From: Nitratireductor thuwali
GTDB taxonomy: Bacteria > Pseudomonadota > Alphaproteobacteria > Rhizobiales > Rhizobiaceae
NCBI RefSeq assembly: GCF_036621415.1
Contig: NZ_CP030941.1
Coordinates: 1 to 64,000, forward strand
Direction of reading: 5' to 3'
Length of the DNA stretch: 64,000 nucleotides
The notes below the pieces were generated by a model, which was given only the letters and a program-made list of their open reading frames with translations, had not been told where the DNA came from and did no database searches. How positions within the stretch are numbered: position 1 is the first letter of the stretch; each line of letters starts with the position of its first letter. The position numbers and the translations under genes are program-made. Below are positions 49,749 to 59,350 of the stretch, in pieces.

Positions 49749-51410
49749 CTACCCATTCCGGCGCGAGTCGATCGACCCTGACTGCAGGCCCTTCGCGACA
49801 GCGGCCGCGCGCGAGGAAACCCCGAGCTTGCCGAAAATGTTCTCGAGGTGGCGATTGACTGTCTTGGGGCTGAGTTTGAGTTCGTCCGCGATCTCGCGGT
49901 TGGTGCCGCCGTCGGCGACCAGCGCCAGCACCTGCCGTTCGCGCGCCGTCAGATTGTCCGCTCTCGCCGCCTTCAACCCGGCCCGCAACTTGGGTATTCG
50001 CGCCAGGTCGGGTGCCGCGCCGAGATCCTCGAAGATTTTCTCGGCAGCGTCGAACTCCCTTTCGGCACTTTCGACGTCGCCGAACTCCGCACATGCGCGC
50101 GCGATGTCGACGCGCAGGCGCGCAACGAGATAGGGCGCGCCGAATTCCGACCAGTAGCGCCGGGCACGGGTGAGCGCAGGCACGGCGTCGCCGAACTGGC
50201 CGCGCGCCAGCGCCAGCGAGGCGTGTCCCTGATCGGCCACGCGGGCGAGGATTTCCGTCCCGAAGCGCTCCGCGATGTCCGACACTTCACCGCAAAGCCG
50301 TTCGGCCTCGTCCAGAGCGCCGCAGGCGATGAATATCTCGATGCCCGCAGGCAGCAGTGCAGCCTTCCGGGGCATGTCGCCGGCCGTTTCCAAAGCGCGC
50401 CGAATCCCGGCAAGCGCCTCCTCGCGCCGGCCCTGTGCGAGGCGCAGCAGCGCCAGTCCGGGCTGCGGGTCCACCCCGATTTCTCCAGCCAGACGATACT
50501 CGGCATCGGATTTGTCGAACTCACCGCGCAGGCGCAGGATTTCGCCGCGCCGGTAGGCGGCGTTGGCCATGGCGGTGTGCTCGGTCGTGCCACTCAGGCC
50601 ATTGCCCGCGCGCTCGGCCTCCGCGAAGGCTTCGCTCCAGTTGCCTTCGAGCTGCAGCACCTCGGCCCGGTGCACCTTGCAGACACCGTTGAACGCCTTG
50701 GCCTGGGGATTGCGCCGGCACCATTCGGTGAGGATCGCAGTCCATTCGCGCGCGCGGACCATTTCAAGAACACGGCAGCAGGAGGCGACGATCTCGCAAT
50801 AGACGACGCCGCATACCACTGGCGAAAGCCGCCGGCTGTTGGCCAGCAGCATCGCCTCGTCGATAGGGACATAACCCTCGCCGATCCGCCCGAGCCGGAA
50901 AAGGATACCGCCCTTCAGGCTGCCGGCCAAGGCGATCAGGTCCGGGTCTTCTCCATTTTCTCCGATGGCGATTGCCTTGTCGGCAAGTTCGATCGCCGCT
51001 TCGTAGTCGCCTTTTCCCCGTTGCATGTAGATTTGAGGCAGGAGCAGATAGCCGCGTTGCACGCAATCAGGCGCGGTCTGTTCGGCATGTTTCGCGGCGC
51101 GCTGGAGCCAGCCGGATCCCAGTCCGACCTCTCCGATCAGCATGTTCCGCAATCCGCTCCAAAATGCTGTGCGCGCGCATTCCACATGGTTCTCGTCGGC
51201 GGCGTAATGCCCGTAGAGCCGCTCCAGCCCGTCGAGCATGACGCGATCCTGGGCCGAAATCCCCGCGGCCCAGACCAGCGCCTCAAGATCGTCGGCCCCG
51301 AGCTCCGACTCCGCATCCGCGGTCAGAAACAATTCGGTCGCGTCCGCCCAGGCGCCTTCGCTGTAGGCGTCCTTCGCAGCCCTAAGGGTTTCACGCAGGT
51401 TCTGTGGCAT
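49749..51410 (-). CDS. LuxR-type transcriptional regulator with TPR-like N-terminal region
   Basis: This 553-residue protein ends in a LuxR/FixJ-type helix-turn-helix, LTARERQVLALVADGG, with IADELKLSPKTVNRHLENIF (about residues 480-540). The first 470 residues are helical repeats with Ala/Leu/Glu periodicity, resembling TPR bundles. No ATPase (LAL-type) Walker motif is visible, and there is no autoinducer or receiver domain. The likely regulatory target is the downstream monooxygenase. Confidence 0.8.
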   Translation of the reverse strand: MPQNLRETLRAAKDAYSEGAWADATELFLTADAESELGADDLEALVWAAGISAQDRVMLDGLERLYGHYAADENHVECARTAFWSGLRNMLIGEVGLGSGWLQRAAKHAEQTAPDCVQRGYLLLPQIYMQRGKGDYEAAIELADKAIAIGENGEDPDLIALAGSLKGGILFRLGRIGEGYVPIDEAMLLANSRRLSPVVCGVVYCEIVASCCRVLEMVRAREWTAILTEWCRRNPQAKAFNGVCKVHRAEVLQLEGNWSEAFAEAERAGNGLSGTTEHTAMANAAYRRGEILRLRGEFDKSDAEYRLAGEIGVDPQPGLALLRLAQGRREEALAGIRRALETAGDMPRKAALLPAGIEIFIACGALDEAERLCGEVSDIAERFGTEILARVADQGHASLALARGQFGDAVPALTRARRYWSEFGAPYLVARLRVDIARACAEFGDVESAEREFDAAEKIFEDLGAAPDLARIPKLRAGLKAARADNLTARERQVLALVADGGTNREIADELKLSPKTVNRHLENIFGKLGVSSRAAAVAKGLQSGSIDSRRNG

Positions 51411-51901
51411 CTCCCGGACAAATATACACCAGGGTTCCGGGATGCAGAAACTTGTATGAGGATAGCCTCAGCGGTTACAGGATGGTCGAGGAGCGAAGGG
51501 ACAGCCGGGGCCGCGCGAGAAACCGCTCTTGTCGGCGCGCTCTGTGAATGCCGCGGTTGGATCTGGCTGCCTCGACACCGACCACGAAGCCTGAAGATCA
51601 GCTTCTGACAATCACAGCCTGCTAGTCCGCTGTCGGCCCCGATCGCCACTGTCCGCAACGCGCCCCCATCTCGGCCGTTGAACTCAGCATTACCATTGCC
51701 GGAAAACGGACATTGCGGTGACCATGCCGTAGGTCGTGGTCGCGCCAGGAGAAGCCGTTCGGTCCTCCGGATAACAATGGCCGCTACTGCTCAGTTCTCC
51801 GACATTGATCGTACACACCTCCAGATCGTGCCGGTCAACCGAATTTGCTTAGCTGAAGCAGGACCACATAAGAAGAGTGGTTCTGCTCGCCCGGCAGTGA
51901 T
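51411..51901. other. 491-bp intergenic region
   Basis: No convincing gene is seen; the short frames here have no family features. It contains the second half of the direct repeat (51651-51679) and lies between the LuxR regulator start and the XRE regulator stop. The LuxR promoter is expected near 51411-51500. Confidence 0.45.
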
Positions 51902-52738
51902 TCAGCTTTCCGAGACCAGGAGAACGAATGCATCGTCAGCGATGTGATTATCAAGGCGAGCCTTGATAGCCGGAGCCACCTCGTCACCATCGTGCCTAAA
52001 AAGTCCACAGCTTCGCAATGCGCGTCGGATTTGAATGTCTCGCCCGAGGAACTCGAACACCACCTTTCCGGCAGCGGGCTCGCGGCTGCGTCGCCCTGCG
52101 AGAGTGCATTGGACGCCAAGTAATAGGTCGATGCGGCGGTAGGCGGGATAGAGGATCGTCTCCGAAACGATGTCGCGCAATACCGATTCATATTCCAAAA
52201 GGAAGATTCGGTCGTTCACGAGAAGCGGCAGGCCGAGATATTTGAAGCGGATCGCATGGCGCCGCTCCGTAGGCTTCTCAGAGAGGATGCCTAAGTTCTT
52301 GGAGTAGTAGATGTCGCCCTTACGGAAGAGACCGAACAGCGACTTTACGATCATTCCCGGAAATCCGTAGGAGTAGAAATAACGGTAGTAGTAGCCGAGA
52401 TAGGCGTCGAGCTTGTTGCCTCCTATCTGACGCAAGGCTTCAAGATGATCGATGTGTGTCGCGTGGTCGGCCGTCGTTCTCCGACGCTGCGGACGCAGTT
52501 CGATGATGTCGGCAAACCGCCGGCTCGGCAGAAGGATTTCCGCCTCCTCCACGCTAAAGAAGTCGCAGATGCGCCGCAGGTTGTGACGCGACGGCATCGC
52601 CCGCCCGGCAAGGTATTTATTGAATTGCTGGCGGTTGATGCCAAGCCGGCGACATACCTCGGACACAGAGCTGTAATAGCTGCACAAAAGCTCGAGGTTT
52701 CGCGCGAAATTTCCGTCCTCCACCGCAACCGCTCCCAA
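51902..52738 (-). CDS. XRE-type helix-turn-helix regulator with an unrecognised C-terminal domain
   Basis: This 278-residue protein has an N-terminal HTH (SVSEVCRRLGINRQQFNKYL, residues 24-43). The remaining 200 residues are rich in Tyr, Phe and Arg (YLGYYYRYFYSYGFPG, RFKYLGLPLLVNDRIFLLEY) and match no domain I recognise. This may be a ligand-sensing domain. It is divergent from the CocE-Dpp gene run 132 bp away and is the obvious candidate regulator for it. Confidence 0.75.
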   Translation of the reverse strand: MGAVAVEDGNFARNLELLCSYYSSVSEVCRRLGINRQQFNKYLAGRAMPSRHNLRRICDFFSVEEAEILLPSRRFADIIELRPQRRRTTADHATHIDHLEALRQIGGNKLDAYLGYYYRYFYSYGFPGMIVKSLFGLFRKGDIYYSKNLGILSEKPTERRHAIRFKYLGLPLLVNDRIFLLEYESVLRDIVSETILYPAYRRIDLLLGVQCTLAGRRSREPAAGKVVFEFLGRDIQIRRALRSCGLFRHDGDEVAPAIKARLDNHIADDAFVLLVSES

Positions 52739-52870
52739 GAATAGTGTAAGCGACTTGACGCTATCACAGCTTCAATTGGCTAAAAAGAGTGACAAGACGC
52801 GAAATTGCCCATTCATGATCGCTGGGATCAACTGCTTTCCTGAAAGTCCAGGCGAGGACCAGAAATCCAG
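52739..52870. promoter_or_regulatory. Divergent promoter region between the XRE gene and cocE-like operon
   Basis: This 132-bp gap holds the inverted repeat AGCG-ACTTGA-CGCT near 52748-52761, and a TTGACG that could serve as a -35 box for the rightward operon. It is the only space for operators of the XRE regulator. The assignment is weak. Confidence 0.35.
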
Positions 52871-54877
52871 ATGAACGTGCACGCAGCGCCGCTCAGGCAG
52901 ACGACCGAAATAGAGAATTTCTGGATACCGCTTGCCGACGGCTGCCACCTCGCGGCACGGATGTGGATGCCGGTGGATGCCGCGAATAGTCCCGTGCCCG
53001 CGATTATCGAATATATCCCGTACCGGAAGCGCGATCATACAGCCTTGCGGGACGAGAGCATGCATCCACAGATGGCCGCGCGCGGCTATGCGTATGTCCG
53101 CATCGACATCCGCGGAAACGGCGAATCCGAAGGGCTGATGCTCGATGAATATCTGCCGCAGGAACTTTCCGATGGTGTCGAGGCGATTGAATGGATCGCG
53201 CGGCAACCCTGGTGCAACGGCAGGGTCGGCATGGTCGGAATTTCCTGGGGTGGTTTCAACGGTTTGCAGATCGCGGCGCTTCGGCCGCCGGCGCTCAAGG
53301 CTATTATCACAGTCTGTTCGACCGACGACCGCTACGCCGACGACATCCATTATCGCGGCGGCTGCCTGCTGAATGACAATCTCGGCTGGTCGGCGACGAT
53401 GATGGCCTACTCGTCGCGGCCGCCGGATCCGCTGCTGGTCGGCGAGCGCTGGCGGGAAATGTGGCTCGAACGGCTGCAGAACATGCCGTTCCTCGCCGCC
53501 AACTGGCTGGAGCACCAGCAGCGGGACGAATTCTGGTGCCACGGCTCGGTCTGTGAGGACTTCGATGCGATCGCGATCCCGGTTCTCGCTGTCGGCGGCT
53601 GGGCCGATGCCTACACAAACGCGATCCCGCGCCTGCTTGCCGGCTTGAAGAGTCCTGCCTACGGGCTGATCGGCCCGTGGGGGCACAAATATCCGAATGC
53701 AGGCGTGCCCGGGCCGGCGATGGACTTCATCGCCGAGATGGCACGCTGGTGGGACCATTGGCTGGCGCAAAAGAGTGAAATCGAACTTCCCGCTTTGAGG
53801 GCATATGTGCTGGACGGGCCAGATACCGGCGAAGGCAACGATGAGCGGCAGGGGTTCTGGGTGAGCGAACCGTCTTGGCCGTCGCCGAATGTCGAAGAGC
53901 AGACGCTCTTCTTCACTGGAGACGGTCGACTTGCCGAGGCAACTGGAAGTCAGGGAGCGCGTGTGGCGCGCTCGCCTCAGACCGTCGGCCTGACGGGCGG
54001 ACGCTATTATCCCAAGGTCGGCCGGCCCGACCTTGCAGTTGACCAGCGTCCGGACGATGCGGGCTCGATCGTCTTCGATGGAAAGCCGCTGGAAGAGCCG
54101 CTCGTTTTGCTCGGCGCGCCGGCGGTAAACCTTACGGTTTCAGTGGATCGGCCACAGGCCAACATCGCGGTCCGCCTGTCGCATGTTGCTCCCGACGGCG
54201 CTTCGCATCGCATCAGCGTCGGCGTGCTGAATCTCACTCATTCCGACGACCACCAAAGCTGGAAACCGCTTGAGCCGAACCGCGCCTTCACTACCCGCGT
54301 CGCCTTGGATGACATCGCCTACAAGGTGCCGGCAGGCCACCGGTTGAGGGTTTCGATTTCCACGACCTATTGGCCAATGATCTGGCCCTCTCCGGAACCG
54401 GTGACGCTCACCGTCGAGGCCGCAGGCAGCCGGATCGACCTGCCTGTGCGCAAGGATCGGGGGCAGCCGGCGGTAGAGATCGCGCCGACGCCACTGCCGC
54501 CTATCGGCAATGTCGAGTTCCTGCGCGATCCGGTCACCGAGCGTCGTGTCTGCCACGACCAACTGACCGGCGAGGTTACGATCGAAAGTACCGACGATAC
54601 CGGGCTGAAGCGCCTACCCGCTCACGGGATCGAATTCCGTTCGGTCTGCCGCGAGCGCTATTCCATCCGTCGCGACAATCCGTTGTCGGCCGAAATGTCG
54701 ACGGATTGGGTGACTGAAACCGGGCGTGAGGGATGGCGCGTGCGTACGGAGTCAAGTCACGCGATCCGTTCGGATGCGACCACCTTCTACCTCGAGGCCG
54801 AACTGGTGACGTTTGAGAACGAGAAGGAAGTCTATCGCAATCGATGGGAGCGCGCGATCCCCCGCCAGGGGGTCTAG
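52871..54877 (+). CDS. CocE/NonD-family hydrolase (peptidase S15 type)
   Basis: This 668-residue serine hydrolase has the nucleophile elbow VGISWGGF (Ser125), an acid in VGGWADAY (Asp246), a histidine in IGPWGHKYPN (His272), and the tyrosine-rich IEYIPYRKRD that forms the oxyanion hole in this family. A C-terminal jelly-roll domain follows (about 400-640). Relatives cleave cocaine, alpha-amino-acid esters, X-Pro dipeptides or acyl groups. No signal peptide is visible, so it should act in the cytoplasm on what the downstream transporter imports. It is the first gene of a six-gene run. Confidence 0.85.
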   Translation: MNVHAAPLRQTTEIENFWIPLADGCHLAARMWMPVDAANSPVPAIIEYIPYRKRDHTALRDESMHPQMAARGYAYVRIDIRGNGESEGLMLDEYLPQELSDGVEAIEWIARQPWCNGRVGMVGISWGGFNGLQIAALRPPALKAIITVCSTDDRYADDIHYRGGCLLNDNLGWSATMMAYSSRPPDPLLVGERWREMWLERLQNMPFLAANWLEHQQRDEFWCHGSVCEDFDAIAIPVLAVGGWADAYTNAIPRLLAGLKSPAYGLIGPWGHKYPNAGVPGPAMDFIAEMARWWDHWLAQKSEIELPALRAYVLDGPDTGEGNDERQGFWVSEPSWPSPNVEEQTLFFTGDGRLAEATGSQGARVARSPQTVGLTGGRYYPKVGRPDLAVDQRPDDAGSIVFDGKPLEEPLVLLGAPAVNLTVSVDRPQANIAVRLSHVAPDGASHRISVGVLNLTHSDDHQSWKPLEPNRAFTTRVALDDIAYKVPAGHRLRVSISTTYWPMIWPSPEPVTLTVEAAGSRIDLPVRKDRGQPAVEIAPTPLPPIGNVEFLRDPVTERRVCHDQLTGEVTIESTDDTGLKRLPAHGIEFRSVCRERYSIRRDNPLSAEMSTDWVTETGREGWRVRTESSHAIRSDATTFYLEAELVTFENEKEVYRNRWERAIPRQGV

Positions 54878-54918
54878 TTTACGGTCAACATCGCCGGGAT
54901 CCGGCAAGGGAGGAGAGT

Positions 54919-56511
54919 ATGACCAACATTCAATCCAGGAAGTCCATGTGGATGACGCGACGCGGCTTCATGCTGTCGTCGCTGGTCTTCGGCGCCACTA
55001 CGGCTATGCCCAGCGGCGTGGTCCGCGCCTTCGCCGCAGATGACGGTATCCTGCGCGCTAGGCTCTATAACGACATTAACCGTCTCGACCCGGCCATCTA
55101 CGAAAATGCCTACAACGTGGATGTGATGGGGCTGATCTATCCGAAGCTCATCAGCTACAAGCCGAACAGCGACAAGTGGGAATGGCAGCTTGAGGCAGCC
55201 GAGGCGATCGAGCAAATCGACGACACTCACATTCGGTTCAAGCTGAAGGATGGAATGCGCTGGAGCGGCGATTTCGGCGAGATCACCGCCGAGGACGTGA
55301 AGTTCTCGTTCGAACGTGTGATCGACCCGGCATTGGAATCTCCCGTCGCGGGCGACTGGGGTCCCCTCAGCCATGTGGAGGTGGAGGACAAGCTTTCCGG
55401 TGTCGTCGTGCTAAAGGAGCCGTTCCAGCCGCTATGGACGGTAGCGCTGCCATACGGCGTCGGCCACATCGTCTCCAAAAAAGCGGTCGAAGCCGCTGGC
55501 GGCGGCAAATTCACGATGGATCCGCCCAAGGCCTTCGGCGGGCCCTATAAGCTCAAGGAATGGCGTGCCAATGAGGTGACGATCCTTGAACGCAACGAAG
55601 CATGGACTGGCGAAGAGCCCGCCTTCCAAGAAATCCATCTGCATCCGATTGCTGATCCGCAGGCCGGAGAGATTGCGTTCGAGGCGCGGGACATCGATTA
55701 TACCCAGCCGAGCGCGGCCTCCCTGCAGCGCTACAAGGACAACCCGCCGGCCGATTCAAAGATCGCCGACTACCCGGCGTTGTTCTATGTCTGGGTCGGC
55801 ATGAACACGGAGCACGAAAAGCTGAAGGACAAACGCGTGCGTCAGGCGGTGCAGAACGCGATCAACGTCCCCTTGATCATAGAGGCGGCCTATTTTGGGG
55901 TCGCTCCGGCGGCTACCGGCATCATCGCTCCAGGCCTGCCGGGCCATCGTGACAAGACCTTGGTTCCGATGGAAGGCGATCCGGAGAAGGCCCGTACGCT
56001 GCTCGCCGAGGCCGGCGCCGAGGGGCTCGAGCTGACGCTAACGGTCCGGAACACCGCCACCTTCACCACAATCGCCCAGATCATCCAGGCCAATCTCCAG
56101 GATGTCGGTATTACCTGCAACATCAATATCCTCGATTCAGGCGTGTTCTGGACGATTGGCATGGAGTCGGAAGGTGACCAGTGGAAGGACGTGCAGCTGA
56201 TTCTCAATCGCTTTTCGTCTCTGGCCGATCCCTATTACGCGACGCAGTGGTTCACTACGGATCAAGTCGGCGAGTGGAATTGGGAGCGCTTCAGCGATGC
56301 CCACTACGACGAACTGCACAAGCAGGCCGTGCGGGAAACCAATCCTGAAAAGCGCGACGCCATGTATCGCGAGATGCAGGACATTCTCGAGGAGTCCGGC
56401 GCCTACCGATTCATCACGCATGAGGTGAACGCGGTCATGCATCGCGACTTCATCAAGCCCGCCGTCCGGCCAGACGGCTTTGCGCTCTACAAATATTTCG
56501 AGCGGGCCTGA
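54919..56511 (+). CDS. Peptide/opine-type ABC transporter substrate-binding protein with Tat signal
   Basis: This 530-residue family 5 extracellular solute-binding protein has a twin-arginine signal (MTRRGFMLSSLVFG, residues 12-25), unlike the usual Sec signals of DppA/OppA. Conserved features include FKLKDGMRWSGDFGEITAED and YCEIQ-like NPEKRDAMYREMQDIL. The start ATG 54919 has GGAGGAGAG upstream, 41 bp after the hydrolase stop. The ligand is unknown, and the co-encoded hydrolase suggests an ester or peptide. Confidence 0.87.
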   Translation: MTNIQSRKSMWMTRRGFMLSSLVFGATTAMPSGVVRAFAADDGILRARLYNDINRLDPAIYENAYNVDVMGLIYPKLISYKPNSDKWEWQLEAAEAIEQIDDTHIRFKLKDGMRWSGDFGEITAEDVKFSFERVIDPALESPVAGDWGPLSHVEVEDKLSGVVVLKEPFQPLWTVALPYGVGHIVSKKAVEAAGGGKFTMDPPKAFGGPYKLKEWRANEVTILERNEAWTGEEPAFQEIHLHPIADPQAGEIAFEARDIDYTQPSAASLQRYKDNPPADSKIADYPALFYVWVGMNTEHEKLKDKRVRQAVQNAINVPLIIEAAYFGVAPAATGIIAPGLPGHRDKTLVPMEGDPEKARTLLAEAGAEGLELTLTVRNTATFTTIAQIIQANLQDVGITCNINILDSGVFWTIGMESEGDQWKDVQLILNRFSSLADPYYATQWFTTDQVGEWNWERFSDAHYDELHKQAVRETNPEKRDAMYREMQDILEESGAYRFITHEVNAVMHRDFIKPAVRPDGFALYKYFERA

Positions 56512-56522
56512 GGAGCCGCGCC

Positions 56523-57467
56523 ATGTGGCTCTACCTGGTGAGGAGGATCGGACTGGCCATTGCCATCGTTGCAGTGGCCGTCACGATGCTCTTCACCATG
56601 ATCCATCTCGTTCCAGGGGATCCAGCCAGTATTCTGCTTGGGCCGCGCGCCACGCCGGAGATTCGAGAAGCACTGCGCATCCGTATGGGCCTGGACGAGA
56701 CTTTTATCGTTCAAGTCGGCACGTTCTTCATGAACGTGCTGACTGGCGATCTCGGCATGGATATCGTGCGCAATCAGCCAGTTTCGCGGATCGTCCTGGG
56801 GCATCTGCCTCACACGGTCGCGCTGGTGCTGACGTCGATCGGTTGGGCCGCTGTGGTGGGGTTACCACTGGGGTGTTTTTCTGCAATCAGGCGCGACAGC
56901 GTCGCCGACAAGCTGATCGCGATATCATCCGTCAGCTTCATCGCGATTCCGTATTTCGTCGTCTCCATCTACGCACTGCTCATCTTTGCCGTCTCGTTGC
57001 AGTGGTTCCCGGCGATCGGGGTGGGTGAACCTGGCAACATCGCGAGCCAAGCTCGCCATCTCGTACTGCCGGCATTCGCTGTTGGCCTGAGTTGGGTCGG
57101 CTACATCGCGCGCATGGTTCGAGCCTCCATGCTGGAGGTTCTGGGGGAGAACCATATACGGACGGCACGGGCCTTCGGCCTGTCGGAGTGGCGGATAACT
57201 TTCCGCTATGCACTGCCTATTGCGGTGCTGCCGACCGTCACCATCCTTGGCGTGGGGATCGGCTATCTGATTTCATCTGCAGTTTTCGCGGAGATCGTAT
57301 TTTCCCGTCCCGGCATCGGCAGTCTGATCTATGAAGCCGTCGGCCAACGCAATTACCCGCTCGTGATGGGCGGTGTTCTGGTAACCACCGCGCTCTTTGT
57401 CGTATCGACGACCTTGGCCGACCTGATCAACGCCGCGCTCGATCCGCGCAGCCGGGAGAAGCTTTAA
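56523..57467 (+). CDS. Peptide ABC transporter permease (DppB-like)
   Basis: This 314-residue permease has six hydrophobic segments, the N-terminal signature LVPGDPASILLGPRATPE and the EAA loop VLGENHIRTARAFGLSEW. It begins 11 bp after the binding-protein gene and forms the channel with the DppC-like subunit. Confidence 0.9.
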   Translation: MWLYLVRRIGLAIAIVAVAVTMLFTMIHLVPGDPASILLGPRATPEIREALRIRMGLDETFIVQVGTFFMNVLTGDLGMDIVRNQPVSRIVLGHLPHTVALVLTSIGWAAVVGLPLGCFSAIRRDSVADKLIAISSVSFIAIPYFVVSIYALLIFAVSLQWFPAIGVGEPGNIASQARHLVLPAFAVGLSWVGYIARMVRASMLEVLGENHIRTARAFGLSEWRITFRYALPIAVLPTVTILGVGIGYLISSAVFAEIVFSRPGIGSLIYEAVGQRNYPLVMGGVLVTTALFVVSTTLADLINAALDPRSREKL

Positions 57468-57469
57468 CG

Positions 57470-58360
57470 ATGGTCGCCGTGGAAGCTCCGTCCAATATGG
57501 GAAAGACACGGCGGGCTGGCACGGTCGGCGTCGCCTTGCGGCTGCTGCTAGCTAACCCGCTTGGCATGCTCGGTCTCGTCACTGTGGTCGTGATCATCCT
57601 TGCGGCCGTCTTTGCCCAATGGCTGGCGCCCTATGATCCGACGCGGATCATGGCCGGCCCGCGCTTGGCGCCCCCTTCGCTCGACCACTGGTTGGGGACC
57701 GATCAGATCGGGCGCGACGTCTTCTCGCGCGTACTGGTCGGCGGCCAGATCGCGCTTCAGGTGGCGCTGGCCTCGATATCGGCGGCACTCACCCTCGGTC
57801 TAGCCCTGGGACTCCTCGCCGGTTTCGGCCCCCGCTGGCTCGACAATATTATCATGCTTCTTTTCGATACGGTGCGCTCGTTCCCGGTCGTTATTTTCGG
57901 TCTTGCCACGGTCACGGTGATCGGACCAAGCCTTGCCACGATCATCCTGATCGTGGTCGTGACATCTATACCGACCTTTGGCCGCGTCGCACGTACTCAG
58001 ACCATGGCGATGCGGAACGATGAGTTCATTCTGGCCGAGCGAGCGATGGGAGCCGGGACGGCACGCATTCTAGCGGTTCATGTTCTGCCCAACATCATCG
58101 GACCGCTTCTGATCCTCGCTTCGATGGATATTCCAGTCGTCATCACCATTGAGGCCGGCCTGAGCTTTCTCGGAGTCGGCGTGCCGCCGCCGGCACCAAG
58201 CTGGGGATCGATCCTAAACGACGGCTTTTCCTTTATCCGAAACACGCCCTGGCCGGTGATCGCAGGCGGCATCCCGCTCATTCTCACCACTCTAGCCTTC
58301 ACCTTTTTGGGCGAAGCCTTGCGCGACATTTTTGATCCCAAGCTGCGCAGGGATGTCTGA
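57470..58360 (+). CDS. Peptide ABC transporter permease (DppC-like)
   Basis: This 296-residue permease has the family pattern [39 protein letters not shown], and the EAA loop [20 protein letters not shown]. It starts 2 bp after the DppB-like stop and ends directly against the first ATPase gene (TGAATG), so translation is probably coupled. Confidence 0.9.
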   Translation: MVAVEAPSNMGKTRRAGTVGVALRLLLANPLGMLGLVTVVVIILAAVFAQWLAPYDPTRIMAGPRLAPPSLDHWLGTDQIGRDVFSRVLVGGQIALQVALASISAALTLGLALGLLAGFGPRWLDNIIMLLFDTVRSFPVVIFGLATVTVIGPSLATIILIVVVTSIPTFGRVARTQTMAMRNDEFILAERAMGAGTARILAVHVLPNIIGPLLILASMDIPVVITIEAGLSFLGVGVPPPAPSWGSILNDGFSFIRNTPWPVIAGGIPLILTTLAFTFLGEALRDIFDPKLRRDV

Positions 58361-59350
58361 ATGAAGACGGGTACAGGGAAAAACCTGGTCGAGATACGCG
58401 ATCTGTCGCTGCGCTTCCGCACTCCCCGTGGGCCGCTCAACGTGTTGCGGAACGTTTCGCTGGACGTTCCACGAGGCCGAATCGTCGGCATTGTTGGCGA
58501 ATCCGGCTGCGGGAAGTCGACGCTGATCTCCAGCGTGATGCGTCTGCTTCCCGGCAACGCCGAAATTGTGGGCGGGGCGATAAATTTTGACGGCCGGAAT
58601 ATCCTGCGGTTGAGCGAAAGCGAGATGCGCGGCCTTCGCGGTGGCCGCATCTCGATGATCTTCCAGGATCCCATGACGTCGCTCAATCCGGTGCGCTCGG
58701 TCGGCCAGCAAATGATAGATGTGCAGCATCGCGAGCGACGTTCAGCCCGCGAGAAGCGGGAGCGTGCCGCCGACATGCTGGCGCGCGTCGGAATTCCTGA
58801 TCCGGTATCGCGGCTCGACGCCTATCCGCATCAATTCTCAGGAGGAATGCGCCAGCGCATCGCGATCGCCATGGCACTTATGGTCGAGCCGGACCTCTTG
58901 ATTGCCGACGAGCCGACGACTGCGCTGGATGCCACACTGGAAGTGCAGATCATCGGGCTGCTGGAGCGGCTTCAAGAAGATTTCGGCTGCTCGGTCATGT
59001 TCGTCACCCATCACCTCGGCGTCGTTGCCGAACTCTGCGATGATGTGGTGGTGATGTATGCTGGCGAGGTAGCAGAGGCCGGCTCGGTACGCGACATCTT
59101 CCATCGACCGGCGCATCCCTATACGGCCATGCTGCTGGAAGCAGATCCGGGCCGCATCTCAGAACGCACCCGACATTTGCCCACCATTCCCGGTGAAATA
59201 CCCGATCTGGTCAATCTGCCGACCGGCTGCGTCTTCCGCGACCGGTGTCCACACGCCTTCAGCGCCTGTGTCGAAGCCCCGCCGCTTTATCCGGCTGCGG
59301 CCGGCCATGTGGCCGCATGCCATCTGCTGGCGTCGGAGACTGTCGCATGA
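58361..59350 (+). CDS. Peptide ABC transporter ATP-binding protein (DppD-like)
   Basis: This 329-residue ATPase has Walker [10 protein letters not shown] (46-54), the signature [15 protein letters not shown], Walker [13 protein letters not shown], and the C-terminal oligopeptide-transporter cysteine motif [15 protein letters not shown], which in homologues holds a cluster or zinc. It is immediately after the DppC-like gene, and its stop overlaps the next ATG. Confidence 0.92.
   Translation: MKTGTGKNLVEIRDLSLRFRTPRGPLNVLRNVSLDVPRGRIVGIVGESGCGKSTLISSVMRLLPGNAEIVGGAINFDGRNILRLSESEMRGLRGGRISMIFQDPMTSLNPVRSVGQQMIDVQHRERRSAREKRERAADMLARVGIPDPVSRLDAYPHQFSGGMRQRIAIAMALMVEPDLLIADEPTTALDATLEVQIIGLLERLQEDFGCSVMFVTHHLGVVAELCDDVVVMYAGEVAEAGSVRDIFHRPAHPYTAMLLEADPGRISERTRHLPTIPGEIPDLVNLPTGCVFRDRCPHAFSACVEAPPLYPAAAGHVAACHLLASETVA

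Noticed and set aside
49848..51608. 586-codon plus-strand frame opposite the LuxR-type gene
   Set aside because: Shadow of a GC-rich gene. The LuxR HTH on the minus strand is unambiguous.
51678..51947. 89-codon frame between the LuxR and XRE genes
   Set aside because: Low-complexity product without homologous features, and it runs into the XRE gene on the other strand.
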